64,000 nucleotides of DNA from Lachnospiraceae bacterium AC3007 (GTDB lineage: Bacteria; Bacillota; Clostridia; Lachnospirales; Lachnospiraceae). The stretch is taken from positions 120,155 through 184,154 of the forward strand of contig KK211272.1 in assembly GCA_000621405.1 (NCBI GenBank), given 5' to 3'. A program made the position numbers and the translations under genes. Below are positions 29,661 through 38,521 of the stretch, piece by piece. The notes beneath the pieces were generated by a model. The model was given only the letters and a program-made list of their open reading frames with translations. It made no database searches and was not told the DNA's origin. Position 1 is the stretch's first letter. Every line of letters starts with the position of its first letter.

Positions 29661-31473
29661 GATATTGAACGACCCTGTATCTTTCGATCAGAGAGTCCTC
29701 CGATATCTCCTTATCGGTAAGCTCATTACCCTCATCATCCACAACTCTTACGGCAGATACTGTCGGATAAGTCTTTTCGATCTCCTTAAGGAATTCTCTG
29801 TACGGATAAGATCCGGCTTTCGAAAGTTCCAGTACACGGTTGCCCAGGAAATTGGCGCTCGTATCACGGACACTGCCCTCAGATGCTTCAGGCTTGAAAT
29901 TGGACCAGATCACATAGGGCACGATGTATCTTTTTGCGACATCCTCCTCAGAGAGATTCCTTGTATCCTTGCCGGCCCTGCTTAAGATCGGACGGACAAC
30001 AGAATCAGAAGGCTCATGATCGCCGAACATCACGATGACGGTATCTTCCTCCTCGTTTTCAAAATATTCCGTGAGATAACGGAATGCTTCATCGGACCTT
30101 TTTATAAGAGAGAGATATCTCTCACAGGTTTTTACGCTTTTGGATCCGTCAGAGTCCGTGATATTTACATCGACAGGAAGAGAACCAAAGTCCTTGTCAT
30201 ACGGACTGTGATTCTGCATCGTCACCAGGAATACAAAAAGCGGCGAACCGGACTCCCTGTTCTTCTCATATTCTTTTATTATCTCATCGGAACAAGCCAT
30301 ATCACTGACATAGTTCCTTATCTTCTCGTCGTCCGGCGAAAAGCTCTCGATAAAGACAGACTTTTCAAAGCCGAGATCCTTATATACGCGCTCCCTCTCC
30401 CATCCCTTGCTGTAATAGGGATGCATTCCGACTGTATGGTATCCGATCCCGGAAAGATAAGACGGCATTGCATATATACCCTCTTTTACATACTGCTGAT
30501 AAGGTATCGATCCTTCCGGAAGAAATAAAAGAGAATTGCCTGTCAGGAATTCAAATTCCGTATTGGGCGTATTGCCGCCTACAATGGATACATTAAGGTA
30601 TCCGGCCTCGTGATAGATATCGGGATCTGTATCTGCTTCATTCGAAAGAAGTGAATGAACATATGGCATATAGTCCACATCGGTCTTAAAATCGCCGAGT
30701 ACGGCAAGGTCCGAAAAGGCTTCGTTCATTATAACGATGATATTTGCCGGTTTTTCGGAAGGCTTTTCTCCCTCATAGGACGCAAGGATCGATCCGGCTG
30801 CTTCCTTTGAATAACCCTTCGGCTTTTTGACATTAACGTACTGAAGCTCCATAAGAAAGGCAGTGAGCGTCCCGTCACGTTCGGAGATCGCAGTCGGAGT
30901 GAAAAGCTTATTATAAAACCCAAAGGTCCTGACGGCATAATCCGTCTGAACAAAAAGAGTATAACCGGCAACAAATATGATCGAGAACAAAACACCGGAT
31001 ATACGGATAAGGATACCGCATCCCTTACTCATCCCGCTGCAGACATCCTTTAATGAAAGCTTCGGTATCCCGCATATGATAAAGAGGATCACAAAGCCTG
31101 CGATGCAGAGAACGGCTCTTGTTCCCGGAACATAATCATAGCCTGACGCAACCTCGGCCGCAGTTCCCAATGATCCGATATCCCAGGGAAGGAGCGTGAC
31201 CCCTCTGAATTCCACCAGATAGTATTCCGCAAGTCCGAGGACTGAAAAGAAGGCGCACATGATCCTGAGTGCGATGGACAGTTTTCCGGATGCAAAGAAA
31301 AGCACAGTCTCTATAAGGACGAAAAGGAATATGTTAAGAAGCTGTATCCCGGGTTTCATCCTTATAAATGGATTGTGTGTATATGCCTCAAACAGATACA
31401 TGATGACTGCCGGGGCAATAATATAGAATATGAAATCAATTAAAGGATTGCTTTTTCTATCTGATGGTTTCAA
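29635..31473 (-). CDS. LTA synthase family protein (membrane sulfatase-fold phosphoglycerol transferase)
   Basis: A 612-residue protein with five TM helices (about 10-190) and an extracellular alkaline-phosphatase/sulfatase-type domain (about 240-560). The metal ligand Glu is in IIVIMNEAFSD and the nucleophile Thr in GGNTPNTEFEF, matching the G-x-T-x-x-x-E-F pattern of LtaS. Other signatures are MQNHSPY and the metal-binding FGDHEPS. It would polymerise glycerol phosphate onto a glycolipid anchor, or add phosphoglycerol groups. The start is TTG at 31473, 15 bases after the purA stop, with a poor ribosome site; translation may be coupled to purA. It overlaps yfhO. Whether it is the main LTA synthase or a paralogue cannot be decided here. 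Confidence 0.87.
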   Translation of the reverse strand: MKPSDRKSNPLIDFIFYIIAPAVIMYLFEAYTHNPFIRMKPGIQLLNIFLFVLIETVLFFASGKLSIALRIMCAFFSVLGLAEYYLVEFRGVTLLPWDIGSLGTAAEVASGYDYVPGTRAVLCIAGFVILFIICGIPKLSLKDVCSGMSKGCGILIRISGVLFSIIFVAGYTLFVQTDYAVRTFGFYNKLFTPTAISERDGTLTAFLMELQYVNVKKPKGYSKEAAGSILASYEGEKPSEKPANIIVIMNEAFSDLAVLGDFKTDVDYMPYVHSLLSNEADTDPDIYHEAGYLNVSIVGGNTPNTEFEFLTGNSLLFLPEGSIPYQQYVKEGIYAMPSYLSGIGYHTVGMHPYYSKGWERERVYKDLGFEKSVFIESFSPDDEKIRNYVSDMACSDEIIKEYEKNRESGSPLFVFLVTMQNHSPYDKDFGSLPVDVNITDSDGSKSVKTCERYLSLIKRSDEAFRYLTEYFENEEEDTVIVMFGDHEPSDSVVRPILSRAGKDTRNLSEEDVAKRYIVPYVIWSNFKPEASEGSVRDTSANFLGNRVLELSKAGSYPYREFLKEIEKTYPTVSAVRVVDDEGNELTDKEISEDSLIERYRVVQYHELFDNEE

Positions 31474-31488
31474 AGCGGTCTGATATAC

Positions 31489-32763
31489 TTATCTGTATAT
31501 TATATCCTCTCTTGAAGGACCGTTTGATACCATGGTTATAGGATAGCCGAGCTGCTTTTCGATAAACAGTATATAGTCCCTGCATTTTTCGGGAAGCTTG
31601 TCGAAATCACGGATGCCCGTTATATCGCATTTCCAGCCGGGAAGTGTAGTAAGCACCGGCTTGGCGCGCTCAAGGCCCCTTGGGTTCGGGAAATCATGCA
31701 CCTTCTTACCGTCTATCTCATAATCAGTACATACAGGGATCTCATCGAGATAGCCCAGAGCATCCACGACAGTAAATGCAACATCGGTAGTGCCCTGCAC
31801 ACGGCATCCGAAACGGGAGGCTACACAGTCATACCAGCCCACTCTTCTGGGCCTTCCCGTGGTAGCGCCGTACTCTCCGCCGTCTCCGCCGTTTCTTCTG
31901 AGCTCTTCTGCTTCATCTCCGAAGATCTCGGAAGTGAATGCGCCTGCGCCTACGGCTGATGAATACGCCTTGGATACAGTGATGACCTGTTTGATATCAT
32001 GAGGCGCAACGCCAAGGCTTACCGCGCCATATGCTGCTATCGGAGAAGAAGAAGTGACCATGGGATATATGCCGTTATCCGGATCCTTCATCGATCCAAG
32101 CTGTCCTTCGAGAAGAAGTGTCTTCCCTGCCTTAAGCTCATTCTCGCAGAAAAGACTGACATCACCCACATAAGGTTTTACTATATCCCTGTATTCCATG
32201 CATGTCTCAAAAAGCTCACCGGGATCAAGGGGATCCTTGTGATAGAGATTAGTGAGAAGCACGTTCTTAACAGTACATATATCCTCAAGAAGGTCCTTAA
32301 GATAAGGCTCATCAAAAAGATCGCAGACCTGTATGCCTTTTTTGGCATATTTATCGGAATAAAAGGGCGCGATGCCGCTCTTTGTGGATCCGTATGCCTT
32401 ACCCGAAAGCCTCTCCTCCTCGCAGACATCAAAGAGCACATGATAGGGCATAAGAAGCTGAGCTCTGTCTGAAATAAGAAGCTTGGGTTCGGGCACGCCC
32501 TTTGACACTATCTCATCGATCTCAGCCTTAAGCTTCTTAACGTCAAGAGCCACACCGGATCCGATGATATTCGTAACGTTCTCGTTGAAAACGCCCGAAG
32601 GACATGTATGCAGAGCGAATTTGCCGTATTTGTTCTTTATGGTATGTCCGGCATTGGCTCCGCCCTGAAAACGGGCGACCATATCAGCCTTTTCAGCAAG
32701 AACATCGGTTATCTTGCCTTTTCCTTCATCTCCCCAGTTAGCGCCTACGATTGCCTTTATCAT
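31489..32763 (-). CDS. purA: Adenylosuccinate synthetase
   Basis: A 424-residue protein, the normal size. It catalyses the GTP-dependent condensation of IMP and aspartate in AMP synthesis. The N-terminus has the GTP/IMP-binding loop GANWGDEGKGKITD, followed by the NAGHT motif. The segment TTGRPRRVGWYD and the C-terminal base-recognition region TVSKAYSSAVGAG match PurA. GGAGG lies about 10 bases before ATG 32763. purB lies 33 bases upstream, so the two AMP-branch enzymes are co-transcribed; the operon then continues into LTA-synthase and yfhO genes. Confidence 0.97.
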   Translation of the reverse strand: MIKAIVGANWGDEGKGKITDVLAEKADMVARFQGGANAGHTIKNKYGKFALHTCPSGVFNENVTNIIGSGVALDVKKLKAEIDEIVSKGVPEPKLLISDRAQLLMPYHVLFDVCEEERLSGKAYGSTKSGIAPFYSDKYAKKGIQVCDLFDEPYLKDLLEDICTVKNVLLTNLYHKDPLDPGELFETCMEYRDIVKPYVGDVSLFCENELKAGKTLLLEGQLGSMKDPDNGIYPMVTSSSPIAAYGAVSLGVAPHDIKQVITVSKAYSSAVGAGAFTSEIFGDEAEELRRNGGDGGEYGATTGRPRRVGWYDCVASRFGCRVQGTTDVAFTVVDALGYLDEIPVCTDYEIDGKKVHDFPNPRGLERAKPVLTTLPGWKCDITGIRDFDKLPEKCRDYILFIEKQLGYPITMVSNGPSREDIIYR

Positions 32764-32796
32764 CTCTTTATCTTCCTCCGTTATCTGATAATAAGA

Positions 32797-34233
32797 TCAC
32801 ACATTTATCTCGGCTTTTTCTCCGAGAAGACTTTTATTCTCTTCAAGCACGGGCAAAACATACTCTTTCAGGAATCTTTCGACCTGATGAGGAGCAGCTC
32901 CGATATATCTGCCGGGATCCATACCCTCTTTCAGCTCATCCAGTGATACCTGGAATGAAGGATCTTCGGCTATGAGCTCAAGAAGATTATTATCAAGTCC
33001 TTCTTCCTTGACATTGCGTCCTGCCTCCATGGAGAGTTCTCTGATCCTCTCATGAAGCTCCTGTCTGTTCCCGCCGCGCTTGACACAATCCATCATGATG
33101 TTCTCTGTAGCCATGAAGGGGAGCTCTGACATGAGATGTTTGGCTATAACCTTTTCATGGACCACAAGTCCGTCGGATACGTTCATCACAAGCGTAAGTA
33201 TACCGTCGGTCGCAAGGAATGCCTCGGGTATGGAGAGCCTCTTATTGGCGGAATCATCAAGAGTACGCTCAAACCATTGCACGGATGAAGTGATCCAGGT
33301 ATTCATCGTATCTGACATCACATATCGGGAAAGAGAAGCTATCCTCTCGGACCTCATGGGATTCCTCTTATATGCCATTGCCGATGAACCGATCTGATTT
33401 TTCTCGAAAGGCTCTTCGACCTCCTTAAGATGCTGCAAAAGCCTGATGTCATTGGACATCTTATGAGCGGAAGAAGCAATGCCGGCAAGCACGTTCAATA
33501 CCCTTCCGTCCACCTTTCTTGAATATGTCTGACCGGATACGGGATAGCATGAAGAAAAGCCCATCTTCTTCGCTATCATGGGGTCGAGCTTATCAACCTT
33601 TTCAATATCACCTTCGAAAAGCTCAAGGAAGGAAGCCTGTGTGCCTGTAGTCCCCTTGGATCCAAGAAGCTTCAGAGACCCCTGCACATATTCAAGATCG
33701 GAAAGATCCATTAAAAACTCCTGAATCCATAACGTGGCCCTCTTGCCGACAGTAGTCGGCTGTGCAGGCTGAAAATGTGTAAATCCGAGAGTCGGCAGGT
33801 CCTTATATCTGTCAGCAAAAAAAGAAAGTCTGTCAATGACATTGACCAGTTTCTTTTTGACAAGAGACAGGGCCTCATTCATGATTATGATATCGGTATT
33901 ATCTCCGACATAGCATGATGTGGCGCCCAGATGGATGATCCCTGCAGCCTTAGGGCACTGAAGTCCGTAAGCATATACATGACTCATGACATCATGACGG
34001 ACCTTCTTTTCTCTTTCTCTTGCATCCTCATAGTTGATATCATCTACATGAGAACGCATCTCCTCCAGCTGCTCATCGGTTATTTTAAGTCCCAGCTCCT
34101 GCTCTGTCTCGGCAAGCGCGATCCATAGACGGCGCCAGGTTGAAAATTTCATATCCTCAGAAAAAACATGCTGCATCTCCTTACTTGCATATCTCTCTGA
34201 TAAGGGGCTGATATATCTGCTCGTATCTTCCAT
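32797..34233 (-). CDS. purB: Adenylosuccinate lyase
   Basis: This 478-residue fumarase/aspartase-superfamily enzyme catalyses both lyase steps of purine synthesis (SAICAR to AICAR, adenylosuccinate to AMP). The superfamily signature appears as SSAMAYKRNPMRSERI (usually SSxMPxKxNP; here Ala replaces Pro, as in many PurB proteins). TLGFTHFQPAQPTTVGKR carries the conserved catalytic His region. The start is ATG 34233 (MEDTSRYISPLSERYAS), with a GCGGAGAC ribosome site. It heads the purB-purA-ltaS-like-yfhO operon behind the promoter at 34282-34310. Confidence 0.96.
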   Translation of the reverse strand: MEDTSRYISPLSERYASKEMQHVFSEDMKFSTWRRLWIALAETEQELGLKITDEQLEEMRSHVDDINYEDAREREKKVRHDVMSHVYAYGLQCPKAAGIIHLGATSCYVGDNTDIIIMNEALSLVKKKLVNVIDRLSFFADRYKDLPTLGFTHFQPAQPTTVGKRATLWIQEFLMDLSDLEYVQGSLKLLGSKGTTGTQASFLELFEGDIEKVDKLDPMIAKKMGFSSCYPVSGQTYSRKVDGRVLNVLAGIASSAHKMSNDIRLLQHLKEVEEPFEKNQIGSSAMAYKRNPMRSERIASLSRYVMSDTMNTWITSSVQWFERTLDDSANKRLSIPEAFLATDGILTLVMNVSDGLVVHEKVIAKHLMSELPFMATENIMMDCVKRGGNRQELHERIRELSMEAGRNVKEEGLDNNLLELIAEDPSFQVSLDELKEGMDPGRYIGAAPHQVERFLKEYVLPVLEENKSLLGEKAEINV

Positions 34234-34281
34234 TATTGTCTCCGCTTCTTATTATTTGTCATGATGACATACAACCGAATC

Positions 34282-34310
34282 ATCATATCAATTATGGATG
34301 TGTAAAGCAA
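34282..34310 (-). promoter_or_regulatory. Candidate purB-purA promoter
   Basis: Minus-strand TTGCTT (34305-34310), a 17-base spacer and TATGAT (34282-34287). The -10 match is good and the -35 match is partial. A short hairpin (CTGATC-TTTAT-GATCAG, 34325-34341) overlapping the upstream stop codon precedes it and may end the previous transcript. Confidence 0.45.
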
Positions 34311-34337
34311 ACTTAAGCTAAAGCCTGATCATAAAGA

Positions 34338-36926
34338 TCAGTTATCGCTTTCTCCTTTTTCCTTAAGCTTTTTTTCAATGCTTTCCAGCATTGTCTGTAT
34401 ATCCTTATATTCAGAAAACAGTCCGAAAGAAGAAAACAGATACAATGAGCACGGGATCCCGTCAATGGAGGCAATGGCTTCGACACTGTCATCGACCTCT
34501 TTTATAAAGCTTTTTAACGCATCCTTATCATCTGTCTGGATCACCACCATAAAGTGATCAGTAACAAATCTGCCTGCAACACCCCGCACTCCCGTGACTT
34601 CCTGTATCCTGTTTGACACTTCTCTTAAAAGACGCATACTGAATTCACGACCGTAATTCTCGCTGAAAAGGTGGAAGTGGCTGATATCAAACATGACGAC
34701 CGCAAAATCTTTCAGATCGAGAGCATACGAATCCTGATATCTGAGCAATGATTCCATAAGTCCGATGTAATTAAGCGTACCGGTCACATTGTCAGCCTGC
34801 AGCAGCTGTTTGATAGAAATATCCTTGTTTTTCTGGTCGGTGGCATCGATGAAGTATCCCATAAGACCTACTATCCGGCCATCGTGGTATACGGGCATCT
34901 TACTCGCAAGGATACTCCTGATCCGTCCCTTGCATATGACGGAACCGGGTACAAGGAAGGTCTGCCCGTCTCCTGAGAGCACGCTTTCTTCATCAGCCCT
35001 GTAATGCTCGGGATCGACATGCCATCCCATATCTTCATCGGTTTTGCCGAGGAGTATCTCGTCAGATTCAAAGCCGAAGAATTCAAGGAACTTCCTGTTG
35101 ACGCCGAGGAATCTTCTGTCTTTGTCCTTCCAGAAAAAACCGGAATCGTATGAATTGCAAAAATTCTTCCAAAGGATAACAGGATCTATCACGTTTTCTT
35201 CCTTATCCTTCTCCGTGATCTCTGCAGTCAGTGTATTATCGCCATGAAGACGGGCCACTGCTTCGGGAGAAAGCCTTCTGAAGCAGGAAAGGATCTTTCT
35301 TTCGGAGCTGTCTCCGTCAAAAAGGAAGGAATACAGCGACCAAAGATAAGTACCGGAAGAAGTGCGCGTCCTGAAGGGTGAAGAAATATGATGCGTCGGA
35401 CTGTCCATTATCCTCTGTTCAATGGTATCAAGATCCGTGAACTCAATAAACTTTTTGCGGTCTTCGGGATATATCTCATGCCCGGCATAATCCAATAATT
35501 CTTCAGATGCATTGCGGGTGTTGTAATCATGCTTTGTCTTGACGCTGCTGTATATAGTCTCGGATAACCCGGTGTTAAGGTCCACAAGGGTTATCATCTC
35601 ATAGACCGAGCAGAGACTCCTCATATGATCGGAAAGAAGGGAATTCTTAAGGATCATCGTATTCTCCGAGAGATTGTTGAGGATGCAGAGATAGGCTTCT
35701 CCGCCCGGATAATCCGCGATCGATCTTACCTGGGCAAAGCAGTAGCAGTTGTTCCTGATAAAATCAAGCCCTACTGTCTCCCCGGTCTCTTTGGCCCCTT
35801 TCATCATGGACACAAATTTCTCCCTGAGAGTTCCATTACACTTCTCAAATTCTCTTTCTATGGCTTCCAGCGAATCGGCTCCAAGCTTTTTAATCGTCTG
35901 GAGATAGTTTTTATTTGCAAAGAGATATTTGATCTTCCTGTCGGAATATTCAACAAAAGCAATAGGAACCTGCTCTTCGGAAGTACTGGGACTGCTGTTA
36001 TCGGATTCAAGGGAATTAAACGGAGTAGCGCTTAGGATATTGATCCTTCCGATATCATGATAATACTGGCCCTTTGCAGGTGATTCCAGCACATAGCCCT
36101 GCTCTTTAAGATATGTGAGGCATTCATAATAGGGCATCGGCCTGCCGATATGATATCCCTGAGCCTTCTCGCATCCGATGCTCCTTAAGAAATCAAGCTG
36201 TTCTGCAATCTCCACTCCTTCCGCGAGAGTGTGAACACCGATGCGCTTGGACATATCGACAATTGATTTGACTATCTCACGGGATCTGGCATTGAAATCC
36301 CTTAAAAACACCATATCGATCTTAAGAGTATCAAAATGATAATCCTTAAGAACATTCAGAGAAGAGTATCCGCTCCCGAAATCATCCATCCATACCCTGA
36401 AACCCTTGTCCCAGAAGCGGTCTATAACTTCATGCATAGTGTCGCTGTCTTCATCCATCATGCTCTCTGTGATCTCAACCCTGAGCATATCCTTGGGGAT
36501 CTTATGATGCCTTATCTCCTCTTCGATCAGAGAGTGAACATCCATGAGCTGGAAATCAAGTCTTGAGAGATTGAAGGAGACAGGTACAGTCCTCTCGTTC
36601 CCGGAAAGAGAACGGGAATAATCCTCGCAGATCCTGTGGATCATACAGCTGTCTATCTTATGGATAAGTCTTTCTTCTTCAAGAATACCGATAAATGAAA
36701 AAGGAGGAAATATCCCGAATTGCGGATCGTTCCATCTGGCCAGAGCCTCCATGCCGCAGATCTCACCGGTAATAGTGCGCATGACAGGCTGATAGTAAGC
36801 CTGTATCCAGCCTTCATCAATAGCTTTGTCAAGGTTGTTCAGAATATATCTTTTAAGATCTTCACCCGTAGGCTTCATTACATCATTCATATAACACCAT
36901 TCAAGTCCGGGTGAAAGTGCATGCAC
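34338..36926 (-). CDS. EAL-PAS-PAS-GGDEF protein, probable c-di-GMP phosphodiesterase
   Basis: A cytoplasmic protein of about 862 residues with no TM segment. The EAL domain comes first and keeps its catalytic set: MEALARW, EITESMMDED, WMDDFGSGYSS, LKIDMVF and LAEGVE. Two PAS-like domains follow (about 320-430 and 590-710). The C-terminal GGDEF fold has its signature changed to VTDHF, so it is probably a non-cyclase regulatory domain. The enzyme should hydrolyse c-di-GMP. The start is uncertain. A GTG at 36962 lies inside a stem-loop and is rejected. I use GTG 36926, which has AAAGGGG nine bases before it; ATG 36890 is the other choice. The order EAL before GGDEF is the reverse of the usual one. 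Confidence 0.85.
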   Translation of the reverse strand: MHALSPGLEWCYMNDVMKPTGEDLKRYILNNLDKAIDEGWIQAYYQPVMRTITGEICGMEALARWNDPQFGIFPPFSFIGILEEERLIHKIDSCMIHRICEDYSRSLSGNERTVPVSFNLSRLDFQLMDVHSLIEEEIRHHKIPKDMLRVEITESMMDEDSDTMHEVIDRFWDKGFRVWMDDFGSGYSSLNVLKDYHFDTLKIDMVFLRDFNARSREIVKSIVDMSKRIGVHTLAEGVEIAEQLDFLRSIGCEKAQGYHIGRPMPYYECLTYLKEQGYVLESPAKGQYYHDIGRINILSATPFNSLESDNSSPSTSEEQVPIAFVEYSDRKIKYLFANKNYLQTIKKLGADSLEAIEREFEKCNGTLREKFVSMMKGAKETGETVGLDFIRNNCYCFAQVRSIADYPGGEAYLCILNNLSENTMILKNSLLSDHMRSLCSVYEMITLVDLNTGLSETIYSSVKTKHDYNTRNASEELLDYAGHEIYPEDRKKFIEFTDLDTIEQRIMDSPTHHISSPFRTRTSSGTYLWSLYSFLFDGDSSERKILSCFRRLSPEAVARLHGDNTLTAEITEKDKEENVIDPVILWKNFCNSYDSGFFWKDKDRRFLGVNRKFLEFFGFESDEILLGKTDEDMGWHVDPEHYRADEESVLSGDGQTFLVPGSVICKGRIRSILASKMPVYHDGRIVGLMGYFIDATDQKNKDISIKQLLQADNVTGTLNYIGLMESLLRYQDSYALDLKDFAVVMFDISHFHLFSENYGREFSMRLLREVSNRIQEVTGVRGVAGRFVTDHFMVVIQTDDKDALKSFIKEVDDSVEAIASIDGIPCSLYLFSSFGLFSEYKDIQTMLESIEKKLKEKGESDN

Positions 36927-36950
36927 TATCCCGGGCCCCTTTACGTTAAT

Positions 36951-36981
36951 AACAGGCGACACATCCGGTGTGTTGCCTGTT
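36951..36981 (-). terminator. Stem-loop between the acidic-protein gene and the EAL gene
   Basis: Thirteen-base arms (AACAGGCAACACA and TGTGTCGCCTGTT on the minus strand) pair with one mismatch around a five-base loop. It lies 49 bases after the stop of the gene at 37030. The following bases, ATTAACGT, are not a T-run, so it is either a weak terminator or an mRNA end structure. Confidence 0.5.
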
Positions 36982-37029
36982 ATCAGTGCTGAAACAAACC
37001 GTCATATGGTCTTTGACCTGTGACGAATA

Positions 37030-37947
37030 TTATGAAAATACGATCTTCTTTATCGTCTCCTCTCCGCTCGTGTTATCATCGGTCACCATATTGGCAGCAT
37101 CCTGCTGATTGACAGCCTGTGCTCTGCCGGATTCAAGAGTCTCAATGATCTCAAGCCTCTGGGCCCCTGTAAGATTATCATTGGCATCCTCTGATGTGGC
37201 GGTCTCTATCTCGTTAAGATCTCTCCTTCCGCCTTCCCTGAGTACGGCAGCACCGGTCATCTGAGCGGTAAACCTCTGATCATCAGCATTCTCGGCCTCT
37301 CTTGTCTCTTCTCTAGACTCCATCTCCTGATCATATTCTCTCTTGGAGATCTCGCCCTGAATATACATCTGCTCAAGCTTCATATCGGATATGCCCTGAT
37401 AAGAAGCAAGCTTCTGATCATATTCTTCCTCAGCTTCCTCTTCCTCAGCTCTTTCATTGCCGAGCTCGATCGCCTCCTCAGTCCTGGTGGGCTGTGCGAC
37501 CGTCTTCTCAGCGCTGCTCTCTATTGCCTCTTCCGTCACTGTAGGCTCTTCCAGAGCATTATAAATGCTCTCTCTGATAGCCTGCTGCGACTCGGTCTCC
37601 TCTTCGGTATCTTCGACGGCAAGTTTTATCGCGTCACTGTTCACACTGTCGGTAGGTGTCTCATCCTTGACCTCCATGTGACCGAACTGGTCTTCTGCCA
37701 GTCTTTCCCTGCTCTTATCGGTAGCCTGAACAGTATCACCGTCTTTTGAAACGGAGATAACATCTTCAAGCTGTTCTCTCCTTATCTCGGCACTTCTTTC
37801 CTTCTGTGCCTCTGCAGCCTCACGGATAGTCTCAGCAGCCTTGCTCTCTCCCGTCCTGACCCCTGTACTCTGTGCATCATGAGGCTTTGGTGCATGTACC
37901 GGTGCGGTATTGATGTTGTTAACGGGATTAATAGAAATGTCAGCCAT
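37030..37947 (-). CDS. Acidic, largely disordered cytoplasmic protein of unknown function
   Basis: A 305-residue protein that is very rich in Glu, Asp, Ala, Thr and Gln, with no signal peptide, TM segment or family I recognise. Residues about 155-225 are strongly charged and probably coiled coil. Within them, SDMKLEQMYIQGEISKREYDQEME resembles the SHOCT mini-domain (LxxLxxxGxIxxxEyxxxK), usually found at the ends of membrane or secreted proteins; this is pattern recognition only. The start is ATG 37947 with GGAAAGGAGAATGTT, a good ribosome site. It is probably a single-gene transcript, with a TATAAT upstream and a stem-loop downstream. Function is unknown. Confidence 0.7.
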   Translation of the reverse strand: MADISINPVNNINTAPVHAPKPHDAQSTGVRTGESKAAETIREAAEAQKERSAEIRREQLEDVISVSKDGDTVQATDKSRERLAEDQFGHMEVKDETPTDSVNSDAIKLAVEDTEEETESQQAIRESIYNALEEPTVTEEAIESSAEKTVAQPTRTEEAIELGNERAEEEEAEEEYDQKLASYQGISDMKLEQMYIQGEISKREYDQEMESREETREAENADDQRFTAQMTGAAVLREGGRRDLNEIETATSEDANDNLTGAQRLEIIETLESGRAQAVNQQDAANMVTDDNTSGEETIKKIVFS

Positions 37948-38010
37948 AACATTCTCCTTTCCAGGACTGTATGAACCCTGTCATATGCCTGTAAATACAC
38001 CCCAGAACAA

Positions 38011-38041
38011 ATTATATGCTTTAGCACGAAACCCGCTAAAG
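38011..38041 (-). promoter_or_regulatory. Candidate promoter with overlapping palindrome
   Basis: A perfect TATAAT (38011-38016, minus strand) stands 64 bases before the gene at 37947. Just upstream, CTTTAGC and GCTAAAG (38035-38041 and 38019-38025) form an inverted repeat with a nine-base loop where the -35 element should be; the -35 match (TTAGCG) is poor. This would fit an activator- or repressor-controlled promoter, but the palindrome could equally be part of a terminator for the VOC gene. Confidence 0.35.
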
Positions 38042-38109
38042 AGCGTGTTTCTGATCCAGCAAAATAAATATATATACATAATTATAATATCATCAGAATC
38101 GTGTACGGG

Positions 38110-38505
38110 TCAAATATGTAATAATTCGATAATACCGCAGGATGAATTATAAAGAAATATCACCTCTGCCGAATCTGAGATCGCCGGTGCGCTCTGCTTT
38201 TCCTTAAATAAAGTATAGCCGGAATCCATAAGCTCTCCCGCAGCGGCATCAAGGTCTTCCGTCTCGTAACAGATATGATAAGGCGCACTTCCGAACTTTT
38301 TAAGAAGAGGCTTGAGATCTGAAGATGGCGAAGGACAGACCAGCTCTATCCTGTAACCGTCTTTGACAAGAAAAGAAAGATCAGCATCCCGGATCTCATC
38401 ATGAAAGGCTGCCTTTTCCGTAGCATATCCAAGCCGGATGAAATTCTCTGCCGCCCGGTCGAGATTCTTCACAAGATAGCCTATATGATGGATCCGGATA
38501 TTCAT
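38110..38505 (-). CDS. VOC-family protein (glyoxalase / methylmalonyl-CoA epimerase-like)
   Basis: A 131-residue protein of the vicinal-oxygen-chelate fold, with two beta-alpha-beta-beta-beta units. MNIRIHHIGYLVKNL supplies the first metal-ligand His, SAPYHICYETEDLDAA the second His, and CGIIELLH the Glu. I set the start at ATG 38505, preceded by AGGGATC; a longer frame to 38592 overlaps the STAS gene and is not supported. The substrate is not determined: epimerase, glyoxalase and lactoylglutathione-lyase-like members look alike at this level. It is the last gene after gap-pgk-tpiA-STAS. Confidence 0.8.
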   Translation of the reverse strand: MNIRIHHIGYLVKNLDRAAENFIRLGYATEKAAFHDEIRDADLSFLVKDGYRIELVCPSPSSDLKPLLKKFGSAPYHICYETEDLDAAAGELMDSGYTLFKEKQSAPAISDSAEVIFLYNSSCGIIELLHI

Positions 38506-38521
38506 TACTGATCCCTGAATT

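Noticed and set aside
36926-36962. GTG start of the EAL protein at 36962
   Set aside because: It lies within a 13-bp stem-loop and has no ribosome site; later starts are better.
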